Of a DNA stretch of 44,138 nt, positions 30,874 through 39,362 are shown one piece after another. Made by a program: the position numbers and the translations under genes. This DNA is from Luteitalea sp. Lineage in GTDB: Bacteria; Acidobacteriota; Vicinamibacteria; Vicinamibacterales; Vicinamibacteraceae. The stretch's first letter is position 1, and each line of letters starts with the position of its first letter. The stretch lies in NCBI GenBank assembly GCA_009377495.1, contig WHTZ01000053.1:1-44138 (forward strand), in the 5' to 3' direction. Under the pieces are notes generated by a model that was given only the letters and a program-made list of their open reading frames with translations, had not been told where the DNA came from and did not search any database.

Positions 30874-32058
30874 TTAGCCCTGCTCCGTGTCCACGGCCGA
30901 CTTGCGTGTCTGCCGCTGCAGCTCGGTCAACAGGCGCGTCGCATCGCCAAAGTGAAGCGTTCGCTGCGGAAACGGTATCTCGATGCCTTGCGCATCGAAC
31001 GCCTTCTTGAGTCGGCGGCGGAACTCGCGTGCGACGTCCCACTGGCGCAGCGGCAGCGTCTTGATGCGCGCCTTGATCAGGATCTCGGAGGGGCCAAACG
31101 CGTCGATGCCAAAGACCTCGATAGGCGCCAATATCTTCGGCGCGACCGCGAGATCTTGGAGCAGCTCTTCGCCCACCTCCTTGATGACCCGAATCACCGC
31201 ATCCGGATCCTCTTTGTAGGCAACGCCAATATCGAAGACCGCGTAGGAGAAGTCTTTGGTCATGTTGGACAGCGTGTTGATGCTGCCGTTCGGAAAGACA
31301 TGCACGGTGCCGGCCAGGTCGCGGAGCACGATCGTCCTGAGCGTGAGCGCCTCGACGACACCACCTGTACCATTGATGGCCGCGACATCACCGACACGTA
31401 CTTGATTCTCGAGGATGAGGAAGAACCCCGCGATGATGTCCTTGACCAGCGTTTGCGCGCCGAAGCCAATAGCGAGGCTGACGACGCCAGCGGCCGCCAG
31501 GGCCGGCATGATGTTGATGTCGAGCTGCGCCAGGACCATGAGCACGGCGACCACGGAGACGATCACGACCACAACATTGCGGAGCAGGTTGCCGATCGTA
31601 CGTGCGCGCTTGGCACGCTCCAGCATGTCGAGCGTCGTCGCGTCGCGCATGCCCTCTTCGAGACGTGCCACCACGAGCCCGACGATGCGAATGATCACGT
31701 AGGCGAGCAACCCGATGAGCAGGATGCGGAGGCCGGACACGACCAGCCAATTGAGCAGGCCTTCAGGTGCCAAGCCGACATTGCCGGTTTCCACGCCGAC
31801 CAGGCCGATGGCAGGGGCGGCGAGGGCGGCACCGACGATGACGAAGACCACGATCCGTACGAGACGCGCTGGTCGCAGCAGGCTGGTGAGGCCCGCAGCA
31901 TCCTGCTGGGAGCCCAGCACTCGCGTGAGGGCGAAGCGCACCGCTCGAGCCGCCAACTCGGCGATGGCGTACGCGACCACGAATGCCAGTCCAAGCCCGA
32001 GTGGGACCGCAGTCCAGGGTGGAAGGCCTTCGAAGATTTGCGATGCAAGCGGAGTCAT
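30874..32058 (-). CDS. MscS-family mechanosensitive ion channel
   Basis: 394-residue inner-membrane channel that opens under membrane tension to release solutes. Several TM helices occupy residues 1-170. The pore helix region is LAAAGVVSLAIGFGAQTLVK (alternating Gly/Ala as in MscS TM3), followed by GFFLILENQVRVGDVAAING of the beta domain. The cytoplasmic alpha/beta cage follows, ending EIPFPQRTLHFGDA. The ATG at 32058 is chosen over one at 32109 because an intrinsic-terminator-like hairpin lies between them. An 11-bp sequence (GGCTTAGCCCT) is tandemly duplicated at 30860-30881 across the stop codon. Confidence 0.9.
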   Translation of the reverse strand: MTPLASQIFEGLPPWTAVPLGLGLAFVVAYAIAELAARAVRFALTRVLGSQQDAAGLTSLLRPARLVRIVVFVIVGAALAAPAIGLVGVETGNVGLAPEGLLNWLVVSGLRILLIGLLAYVIIRIVGLVVARLEEGMRDATTLDMLERAKRARTIGNLLRNVVVVIVSVVAVLMVLAQLDINIMPALAAAGVVSLAIGFGAQTLVKDIIAGFFLILENQVRVGDVAAINGTGGVVEALTLRTIVLRDLAGTVHVFPNGSINTLSNMTKDFSYAVFDIGVAYKEDPDAVIRVIKEVGEELLQDLAVAPKILAPIEVFGIDAFGPSEILIKARIKTLPLRQWDVAREFRRRLKKAFDAQGIEIPFPQRTLHFGDATRLLTELQRQTRKSAVDTEQG

Positions 32059-32068
32059 GACGCCTAAT

Positions 32069-32101
32069 GTAAAGGAAAAGGAGATCGGGAGTCCCGATCT
32101 C
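32069..32101 (-). terminator. Intrinsic terminator after ppa
   Basis: On the minus strand a perfect 10-bp stem GAGATCGGGA / TCCCGATCTC with a 1-base centre (32081-32101) is followed by CTTTTCCTTT. It sits 30 bases after the ppa stop and before the MscS start. Confidence 0.65.
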
Positions 32102-32130
32102 ACTGACATTTCGCAGGGACCAGGGACCCG

Positions 32131-32679
32131 TTACTTGGCTCGCACCTCACCGCGTCGCAGCCGCCGATAGAGGTCGAGGGCCTCCTCGAGGATCTTCACC
32201 GTCTCTTCAGGACCCATGAAGTCTTCGACGACCACTTCCTTGTGCTCGAGCATCTTGTAGTCCTCGAAGAACCGCTTGATCTCGCGCAGCGCGTGCGCAG
32301 GCAATTGTGAGTGGGTCGTGTAATCCACATAGGTCGGATCATGGACGCTCACCGCGAGGATCTTGTCGTCGAGGCCCTTCTCATCGCGCATACGCATGGC
32401 GCCAATGGCGCGGGCATTGACCACGGTCAGTGGGTGCACCGGCTCCTGACCGAGCACGAGCGCATCCAGCGGGTCGCTATCCTCACAAAACGTTCGCGGG
32501 ATGAAACCGTAGTTGGCTGGATAGTACACGGCGCTGTAGAGAACGCGATCGAGCCGCATCAGCCCCGACTCTTTGTCGAGCTCGTACTTGTTCTTGCTCC
32601 CCATCGGCACCTCGATGACGACGGGGAAGTTCTTGGCGATGAGGTGATCGTCCACGTAGATATCGTGCCACGGGTGCAT
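32131..32679 (-). CDS. ppa: Inorganic pyrophosphatase (family I)
   Basis: 182-residue soluble Mg-dependent enzyme hydrolysing pyrophosphate. Signature CEDSDPLDALVLGQEPVHPL holds the catalytic acids (usual DxDPxD). Other active-site parts are VVIEVPMGSKNKYELDKESG, YYPANYGFIPRTF and KILAVSVHDP. ATG start; length is typical of bacterial family I enzymes. 35 bases downstream of the histidine-kinase stop, with its own terminator following. Confidence 0.96.
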   Translation of the reverse strand: MHPWHDIYVDDHLIAKNFPVVIEVPMGSKNKYELDKESGLMRLDRVLYSAVYYPANYGFIPRTFCEDSDPLDALVLGQEPVHPLTVVNARAIGAMRMRDEKGLDDKILAVSVHDPTYVDYTTHSQLPAHALREIKRFFEDYKMLEHKEVVVEDFMGPEETVKILEEALDLYRRLRRGEVRAK

Positions 32680-32714
32680 ACGCGACTAGTCTAACGGACT
32701 CCTCGCCCCTTCCG

Positions 32715-34064
32715 TTAGGTAGGCAGCTTGAGCGTGGCGCGCGCGCCGCGGCCGCTGGGTCGATTTTCAAGTGAGATCAGGCCACCGTGCGCCTCGGCGA
32801 TCTGCTGGCAGAGCACCAGGCCGATCCCGGTGCCGCCCGGTTTCGTGGAGAACAGTGGGACGAACAGGTTCGCAGGGTTGGCGATGCCTGGGCCTTCGTC
32901 ATCGACCCACAGCTCGAAGATACGTGGCCGACCGTCGTGACGCGCCCACCCCACCCACACGCGCCCACGCGTAGCCGAGGTGGCATCGACCGCGTTACGA
33001 ATCAAGTTGATGAGCAGTTGCTCGAGCTGATCGCCGTCGGCGCGGATCCAGCAGTCCGGTCCCGCATGCACGTCGATCCGCATACGCGTTTCAAGGCTCA
33101 CGACGCGTTCGACGAAGGGTCGAACATGCAGGGGAGCAAGCTTCGGGGGCGGCAGCTTCGCGAGACGGGCATAGCCACTCATGAATCGGTTGAGGGCCTC
33201 GGCCCGTGTGCTGATCACCTGCAGGCCACGCCGGGAATCGTCCCGCCAGTCGGTCGGGAGGGCGTCGCGTCCGAGCAGGCTGGCGAGGCTCGCCGCAATG
33301 GACTTGATCGGCGCCAGTGAGTTGTTGAGCTCGTGGCCGATCACACGAATCAATCGCTGCCACGCTTGCCGCTCTTCTTCGCGGAGCGGCTTGCTCACGT
33401 CGCTCAGGACGAGAAGATGGTGGGGAAGACCGTGTTGGCGAAAGGTGCTCGTGCGAATCTCCCAGCGCGCCGTGCCGCCCGGGAACGAGAGGGCACGAAT
33501 GCGCGGCCCCTCCTCCTCGAGGCATCCCTCGAGACCGAGCTCCGCCGCGTCCCGTTGCAGGAGCTCCTCCGCAGGCTTGCCCAGGAGACGCTCACCGGCA
33601 CGGTTGACGAGCTGCAGGCCGGCGCGTGCGTCGAACGCAAACACCGCCACGTCGATTTCTGCCATCACCTTCGTGAGCAGGGCCGTGGCCTCGACGGCGT
33701 CGAGGCGCTGGGTGCGAAGCGTGTCGGCAAGGGTGTTCACCTCGCGCGTGACTTCGGTGAGGGGATCATCCGACCGGCCGCTGCGCGCACGGAACGAAAA
33801 GTCGCCCTCGCGTAGAGCCTCGAGCAGATTGGCGAGCGTCTGCAGCGGCATGATGACCCGCGAGCGCAGGGCGCCCAGGCAGCCGAGCGAGACGACTAGG
33901 ATGAGGATGGTGAGCGTCCATTGGGTGCGTGGCGCGAAATCACCCATCCAGAGCAACAGGAGGCTGATGAGCAGCCCAGGCGCGGCTGCCGCGAGCGCGA
34001 GCATCGCGACGCGCTGATCGTGTCGAAGCTGGAAGCGCCGCCGAGGCATCGAAAGAAGAAGCAT
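32715..34064 (-). CDS. NtrY-like membrane sensor histidine kinase
   Basis: 449 residues. Two TM helices (about 20-40 and 47-66) with little periplasmic loop, HAMP (LQTLANLLEALREGDFSFRA), PAS (AVFAFDARAGLQLVNRAGER), HisKA with phospho-His in VIGHELNNSLAPIKSIAASL (about 245), and an ATPase domain with N box NLIRNAVDATSA, G1 DDEGPGI and G2 GGTGIGLVLCQQIAEAHGG. NtrY-type kinases pair with NtrC-type regulators; the likely partner is the regulator at 41433-42875, 7.4 kb upstream on the same strand. The ATG at 34064 sits at the base of an 18-bp hairpin; the next in-frame ATG is 34049. Confidence 0.92.
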   Translation of the reverse strand: MLLLSMPRRRFQLRHDQRVAMLALAAAAPGLLISLLLLWMGDFAPRTQWTLTILILVVSLGCLGALRSRVIMPLQTLANLLEALREGDFSFRARSGRSDDPLTEVTREVNTLADTLRTQRLDAVEATALLTKVMAEIDVAVFAFDARAGLQLVNRAGERLLGKPAEELLQRDAAELGLEGCLEEEGPRIRALSFPGGTARWEIRTSTFRQHGLPHHLLVLSDVSKPLREEERQAWQRLIRVIGHELNNSLAPIKSIAASLASLLGRDALPTDWRDDSRRGLQVISTRAEALNRFMSGYARLAKLPPPKLAPLHVRPFVERVVSLETRMRIDVHAGPDCWIRADGDQLEQLLINLIRNAVDATSATRGRVWVGWARHDGRPRIFELWVDDEGPGIANPANLFVPLFSTKPGGTGIGLVLCQQIAEAHGGLISLENRPSGRGARATLKLPT

Positions 34065-34110
34065 GACACGAAGAAGGGGCGAGGGGCTAGGTGCCCCTTC
34101 TTCGTGTCAT
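34063..34110 (-). repeat. Perfect 18-bp palindrome covering a stop codon and the kinase start codon
   Basis: ATGACACGAAGAAGGGGC and its exact complement (34063-34080, 34093-34110) flank a 12-base loop. In the minus-strand RNA the first arm begins inside the TGA of the transglutaminase gene and contains a tiny frame MTRRRGT-stop. The second arm ends in the first two bases of the kinase AUG. It could hide the kinase start or be a REP-type element. Confidence 0.75.
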
Positions 34111-35942
34111 TCCGTGTGATCCGACGTCTCGAAATGGAAGACCGGGCTCCATTCACCGATGTCGCCGCGGCTGTCACGCGCCCGCACTCTCCAGTAATAC
34201 GTGGTTCCGGGGTTGAGGAAGCTCGCAGGCACCTTCCAGGTGGTCTCTCTCGAGCCGACGCTTTGATAGAGCGTCGGCGAAAGAGGCCAGCGGCAGTCTG
34301 GCCTGAGGCTTACCATCACCTGGTAATCGACAACCGTGTCTCCCGGATCCGGATCGGTTGTCGACGCCCACCGGAGTTGTGGCGTCAGCGTCTTGACGAC
34401 GGCGCCGTTCGGTGGCTCAAGAGCCGTCGCGACGCCCGCTGGCAGGTGGCGCCCGCTGATCTCGCGCCACCGATGCGTGATACGAACGCGCTTCGCGCCC
34501 TGCTTCGATCCTGGGGATTGATCCCGATAGCGAACGACGTTCTTGCCGAGCGAGAGAGCCGGCAGGCTGTGAGGAGAGACCTGGAGGTCCGTCGTTGAAC
34601 GAAAGCCCTCCAGACCAGCCTGCGTCGGTGGGCTCGATTGTGCGTCCCCACGCAGGGCGAACCCGATGGCATATTCGTAAGCCGGCTGCTCTTGCAACAG
34701 GCCGGGGTCCAAGCTCAAATCAACGTGTGCGGTGCCGTTTCCCCGGCGGAAGTTGTACAGGTCGCCCGCCTCCCAACGCGGCCGTCCGAAGAAGACCGAC
34801 GCCAGACCCGACTCGCCCTCCTTGAGGAGCGTGGCCGAAAAGCGCCCGCCAACGATCGGGTAAGGGCTCTTTATTGGAACCTCGAAGACCGAGGGTCGCG
34901 TGTGCAGCGCATCCTGCAAGTCAGCCACATGAATGGCGGGGTCGCGTCCATCTTCCGGCCGTGTGGCGATGTTGCCATAGTCCGGCACCGAGACGTAAGG
35001 CCGCATGTCGATGCGCCTCGTATCCGGTTCCCAAATAAGCTGACCATTGGCATAGCGCTCCGGTGCTTCGGGCCGCCTTCTGCTGCCCTCGAACTTACCA
35101 AGCTCCGGCCCCCACCAGCGAACCAGCCGCTCGCCAGGCTTGAGCGTCATCGCCATCGTGTAATCCTTGGCGATCTCGCTGTCGTAGCTGTGCTCCTCGT
35201 AGTTGTCCTTGTGAGAGATGAAGTAGCGAACGAACTGTTCGTTGCGCCCCGGCCGGTCGGGCCCGCGCACCCAAGCGTCTTGCGCGTGGATGGTGCGCTC
35301 GATGAGCCACTTGTCGCGCTCGAGCGTCGCTACGTCGGCGATCGTCCGGTTGTCACGATCGAGATAGAACACCCTGCCGTTGCCGTCGAGCATGTGCCAG
35401 GCCCCGTCGTAGAAAGCTTCGGACACGGTGTGGCCCCAGATCTCGTGCACGCGGGCCTGGAGCCCGGCAGCGGTCCACAAGCGCTTCATCCAGGCCGACG
35501 TGTGCCCGCAGATCCCATAGCCGTAGCCGTTCATGGCCCGCACAGGATGCAGCGCAGAGCGGTCGTCCGGCGCTCGCTGGAATCGCGTGTGGAGCACCCA
35601 CGACCACATGGCCATGGCTTTCTCTTCGTCGGTCTTGGCATCACGCGTGATCTCCGCGACCAGGGAGGTCACGTCGTACCAGTCGTAGAGCCCGTTGACC
35701 GTCATTCGCGGATTCACGACCGGCGTGTCACCAAGGTTCTCGATGATGATCTCCAGGTTTTCAGGATCGATGGTTCCGCCAACGTCAATCGTGTACTCGG
35801 CTTCGGCCTCGTCGACCACGATCGAGAGCTCCTTGGTCTCCTCCTGGGACCTCGCGCCCATCACGCCGCCGCGCGCGATGGTCAGACCCACGCCGGCCGC
35901 CGTCGCGGTCTTGACGAACGTGCGTCGGTCGATAGATGTCAT
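34107..35942 (-). CDS. Tat-exported transglutaminase-like protein with C-terminal fibronectin-III-like domain
   Basis: 611 residues. The Tat signal SIDRRTFVKTATAAGVGLTI targets it folded to the periplasm. The transglutaminase/protease-like core (about 85-200) has its Cys in GYGICGHTSAWMKRLWTAAG (Cys145), His171 in EIWGHTVSEAFYDG and Asp186 in AWHMLDGNGRVFYLD, matching a Cys-His-Asp triad. A long beta-rich middle region follows. Residues about 515-608 (LRWASTTDPDPGDTVVDYQV, GTTYYWRVRARDSRGDIGEW) form a fibronectin-III-like domain. The target may be a protein or polysaccharide amide; unknown. It is the last gene of a set with the receptor and beta-helix protein. Confidence 0.83.
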   Translation of the reverse strand: MTSIDRRTFVKTATAAGVGLTIARGGVMGARSQEETKELSIVVDEAEAEYTIDVGGTIDPENLEIIIENLGDTPVVNPRMTVNGLYDWYDVTSLVAEITRDAKTDEEKAMAMWSWVLHTRFQRAPDDRSALHPVRAMNGYGYGICGHTSAWMKRLWTAAGLQARVHEIWGHTVSEAFYDGAWHMLDGNGRVFYLDRDNRTIADVATLERDKWLIERTIHAQDAWVRGPDRPGRNEQFVRYFISHKDNYEEHSYDSEIAKDYTMAMTLKPGERLVRWWGPELGKFEGSRRRPEAPERYANGQLIWEPDTRRIDMRPYVSVPDYGNIATRPEDGRDPAIHVADLQDALHTRPSVFEVPIKSPYPIVGGRFSATLLKEGESGLASVFFGRPRWEAGDLYNFRRGNGTAHVDLSLDPGLLQEQPAYEYAIGFALRGDAQSSPPTQAGLEGFRSTTDLQVSPHSLPALSLGKNVVRYRDQSPGSKQGAKRVRITHRWREISGRHLPAGVATALEPPNGAVVKTLTPQLRWASTTDPDPGDTVVDYQVMVSLRPDCRWPLSPTLYQSVGSRETTWKVPASFLNPGTTYYWRVRARDSRGDIGEWSPVFHFETSDHTE

Positions 35943-36001
35943 GCGCGGCTCCGATCGGTCCTTCCAAGCATGGGTCGCGGGTCGCGAGTCGCGAGTCGAA
36001 G

Positions 36002-39000
36002 CTAAAAGTCCAAGCGGAGACCGAGCTTGATTTCCCTGCCATCCGCTCCGAGGCCGTCGCCCGCGAGACCAGTAATCCGGCCAGCGTTCACGCTGTTGAG
36101 ATTGCTGACGGGCAGGCCGAAGTTGGGATGGTTCAACACATTGGTCGCCGTCATGTCCAACCGCAGGCGCAGGCTCTCTCCTGCCCGGAAGAACTTGAAC
36201 ACGCCCAAATTGAGGTTGACCAATCGGGGACCCACGATGACCGACCGGGCGGAGTTGCCAAACGTGCCAGCCGCCGGTTCCTCGAAGGCACTGGGATCGA
36301 ACCAGCCATCAATCGTGGGATTCGACACCCGCCAATCTCCCACGATATCCGGCCGTCCTCCCGAGGCTCGTGTGTTCGAGAAGTCGCCACTGGGATAGGA
36401 CGGCGTCGCGAAGAGGCCGCTCCGCATGATCAGGATGGTCGAGATCTGCCAATTGCCCAACGCCTGCTGCGCCCAGCCGGGCAAGCTCTGTCCAAAACGC
36501 TTGCCCGTGCCAAACGGGAGCTCGTAGATACCGGCGAAAACTGCCCGATGTCGCGGAATCGTGGGGTTGTCCGCCCGTTCACGCTGCAGGTCATACGGAT
36601 TCTCCATTCTCCCATGCACGGTCTCGCCCGGGATGTCGCTGAGGACTTTTGCCCAGGTCCACCCTGCCTGGAACGACAAGCCCTGCGAAAACTTCCGCTG
36701 GACCTCGACTTCGAGCAGGTTGCCAAGCTCACTCCCGCCGTTCTCAATGCGGTCGACCGCAAAGAACTGCGGATATTGGCGCCTCTCGTTTGCCGGGTCA
36801 GTGCTGGGCGCCGGCCGATTGATGTCGCGCACCGTGAAGAGCCGGGCGACCCGGTGCCCACGCCAAGTCACTCGCGCGACGATCGCGTGTGCCAGCTCTC
36901 TCTCCACCGTGAGGTTCCACTGATGCGTGTAAGGCGCCCGCGGACGCTCGCTCAGCCATCCGATGCTCTGCGTTGGAACGGCGTCCTCGTCGTCCGTAAA
37001 CGGGTCTGGAAATCCGAACCTTGCAACACCGTCAGTAATCGAGTTCCGAAAAACCTCCTCGGACTGGAACGGCCCGCCATACATGGGATCCAACACCGTA
37101 TGCGTCAATGGCGTGTAATAGATGCCGTAGCCACCTCTGACAACGGTCCGTTCAACGGGGCGGTAGGCAAGACCAACCCGCGGGCCCCAGTTCGTCTTGT
37201 CCCCGTACATCAACGAACGCGTCGGCAAGCCGGCCTCCGCAGCGGTGATGATGTCAATCGACGACGGGAACAGAGGGTTCACAAGGGTGTCCAGCACCTC
37301 CTGGGTTGGCACGACGAGAGCCCCCGTCTGCGGGTCGAACGTATAGCGCATGTCGTGCTTGTCGGTTGGTGGCACTTCGTACTCGTATCGCAAACCGAAG
37401 TTCACCGTCAGCTTCGGGGTCACGTGCCAGTCATCCTGGACATACCCGGCCAAGTATCCGTAGCGCCCGGTGCGGTCCGGTTCCCGTTCGAGACGCGTGG
37501 TTTCGAACGGTAATCCTAGGAGGAAGTCGGCGTAGTCGAATCCGGTGAATTCCCCGGTGAACGAGTACGTCCCGAAATCTCGCTGGCTCGCCGAGGTCCC
37601 GCTGGACACGTTGGCGTGATAGCGGCGCATGAGAAATCCAGTCTTGATGAGGTGCCTGCCCTTCGTGAACGTCACGTTGTTCAGCAGCTCATATGTGCTG
37701 TGAGCCCAGCTCGAGGTGCCAAACTCGGTATACGCGGGGAAGCTGGACCAACTCACGTTTGGGACGCCGCTCAAATCAGTCTTGCTGGACAGGTTGAGGC
37801 CCTCGAGGCCCCAACGCTCGACGAGCTCTGCGCCGTTGTGGATCCCCCTGAGGGGTGACGCATCACGGGAAAAGCCGACGCGAAACTCGTTCACTACCGT
37901 GGAAGAGAGAATCCGACTGTGCGAGACATACGCGTTGTACGCGTCTCGATGCTGGAAGTGAAAGAACGCCGGCAGCGGGCTGTCGTAGCGTGGTTCCTCG
38001 TTGTGCCGCTTGGTGAACCGCAGCGAGAGGCTATCTTTGGCGCTCAAGGTGTGGTCGCCCCGAATCGAATAGAGATTGTCGTAGTTGTCAATGGGACGGA
38101 CGTCGCGGTAGTTGTTCGAGAGAAGGTCTGGCGAACCAAAGTTGGGGAGCGGCATGAACTCCGGATCTTGTATATTCAGCGCGACCGGGCTGAGACGGTC
38201 CGGAGGAATGATGTTCCCTGGAAAGGGCGCCTCCGTGGAGGGATCGATGATTTGTCGATCGGGAAGGAGCTCCGAGAAATCGCCCTGCCGCATCTTCTCC
38301 GTGGGTACGCTAGCCGTGGTGGCTCTGTTACCGGGCACTTCCCTGCGCTCGTACGTGAAATAAAAGAACGTGCGGTTTCTGCCGCTGTACAGGTTTGGAA
38401 TCATCACCGGCCCGCCAAGGCTTCCACCGATCTCGTGCAGGATCGGGCCCGTGGGCTTTTCGCCGGTGAAGAAGCGGCGAGCATTGAAGGCGTTATTGCT
38501 GTGCAGGTAGAACAAGCTGCCACGTGGCTGATTCGTCCCGGAGCGCGTGCTGAGGTAGAGAGTCGACACATCGCCGTATTCCGCCGACGGGTTGCTGGCC
38601 ACATGCTTCACTTCCTGCAAGGCCTCGACAGGCATCTGCATAATCGGTCCGCTAATGCCTCCCCACGCTGGGGCCATACCGCTGACCCCGTCGATCGAGT
38701 AGAAGCCAAAGAGGCCGCGCTGACCACCGACCTTGTTGGGCTCGTAGTTCGATGAGGTCACACCGCGAAGCTGAAGCGGATTCCTGCTGTTGACGGGAAG
38801 CGTCAGCAGATCTTCACGCGTTCGGATGTCGCCGAGCTGCGCGTTTTCGGTGTTGAGGGTGGGCGCCAACGCCGCAACCTCAACGCTCTCTTCTATGTCG
38901 CCCGCTTCCAACTGCGCATCGAAACGCGCCGTTTGCTGCGTGGTCAATGTGATCTTGCTGCTGATCACCTGCTTGAGGCCGGCGCTGGAGACGGCCACGG

Positions 39001-39268
39001 TGTAGACGCCGGGGCGAATATCCGCGAAGACGTAGTTGCCTTCCGTACTGGTTGTCGCCGTGCGTTCGATACCGGTCTGGACCTCCGTGAGCGTCACCTG
39101 GGCGCCCGCAACGACCGCATCACTCGTATCCGTAACGAGTCCGACGATGGACCCGAGGAACGTTTGCGCGTGTGCAGTGACAACGACAGCCAGAACCACT
39201 GCACTGACGGCGACCGCAAACAGCAGTCGCACAGCCGATTTCAAGACGCTGATGCGCTCAGAAGACAT
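36002..39268 (-). CDS. TonB-dependent receptor with carboxypeptidase-regulatory-like domain
   Basis: 1088-residue outer-membrane receptor. Signal peptide (VRLLFAVAVSAVVLAVVVTA, then HAQ), a carboxypeptidase-regulatory-like domain (FLGSIVGLVTDTSDAVVAGA through VYTVAVSSAGLKQ), a plug (TLPVNSRNPLQLRG, YLSTRSGTNQPRGSLFYLHS), and a 22-strand-type barrel. Barrel landmarks include YLAGYVQDDWHVTPKLTVNF and GLRYEYEVPPTD, ending LNSVNAGRITGLAGDG and REIKLGLRLDF with the usual terminal aromatic. The ATG at 39268 has GGAGAGGAGATC before it; the longer frame to 39328 has none. No SusD partner is nearby, as is normal for this acidobacterial type. Substrate probably oligosaccharide, inferred from neighbours. 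Confidence 0.95.
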   Translation of the reverse strand: MSSERISVLKSAVRLLFAVAVSAVVLAVVVTAHAQTFLGSIVGLVTDTSDAVVAGAQVTLTEVQTGIERTATTSTEGNYVFADIRPGVYTVAVSSAGLKQVISSKITLTTQQTARFDAQLEAGDIEESVEVAALAPTLNTENAQLGDIRTREDLLTLPVNSRNPLQLRGVTSSNYEPNKVGGQRGLFGFYSIDGVSGMAPAWGGISGPIMQMPVEALQEVKHVASNPSAEYGDVSTLYLSTRSGTNQPRGSLFYLHSNNAFNARRFFTGEKPTGPILHEIGGSLGGPVMIPNLYSGRNRTFFYFTYERREVPGNRATTASVPTEKMRQGDFSELLPDRQIIDPSTEAPFPGNIIPPDRLSPVALNIQDPEFMPLPNFGSPDLLSNNYRDVRPIDNYDNLYSIRGDHTLSAKDSLSLRFTKRHNEEPRYDSPLPAFFHFQHRDAYNAYVSHSRILSSTVVNEFRVGFSRDASPLRGIHNGAELVERWGLEGLNLSSKTDLSGVPNVSWSSFPAYTEFGTSSWAHSTYELLNNVTFTKGRHLIKTGFLMRRYHANVSSGTSASQRDFGTYSFTGEFTGFDYADFLLGLPFETTRLEREPDRTGRYGYLAGYVQDDWHVTPKLTVNFGLRYEYEVPPTDKHDMRYTFDPQTGALVVPTQEVLDTLVNPLFPSSIDIITAAEAGLPTRSLMYGDKTNWGPRVGLAYRPVERTVVRGGYGIYYTPLTHTVLDPMYGGPFQSEEVFRNSITDGVARFGFPDPFTDDEDAVPTQSIGWLSERPRAPYTHQWNLTVERELAHAIVARVTWRGHRVARLFTVRDINRPAPSTDPANERRQYPQFFAVDRIENGGSELGNLLEVEVQRKFSQGLSFQAGWTWAKVLSDIPGETVHGRMENPYDLQRERADNPTIPRHRAVFAGIYELPFGTGKRFGQSLPGWAQQALGNWQISTILIMRSGLFATPSYPSGDFSNTRASGGRPDIVGDWRVSNPTIDGWFDPSAFEEPAAGTFGNSARSVIVGPRLVNLNLGVFKFFRAGESLRLRLDMTATNVLNHPNFGLPVSNLNSVNAGRITGLAGDGLGADGREIKLGLRLDF

Positions 39269-39362
39269 GATCTCCTCTCCCTTCAAAGAACGACGCGCAA
39301 TCGCACGGCACCATATTCGAACAAACACCCGGTAGGGTCGATTCGACTCATAGGGGAGCTGT

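Noticed and set aside
30814..32067. Plus-strand 417-residue Asp/His/Arg-rich frame
   Set aside because: Antisense of hemQ start and the MscS channel; the repetitive DHE composition comes from the complement of hydrophobic codons.
34638..37513. Two long plus-strand frames opposite the transglutaminase and receptor genes
   Set aside because: Shadow frames; the minus-strand products have clear domains and ribosome sites.
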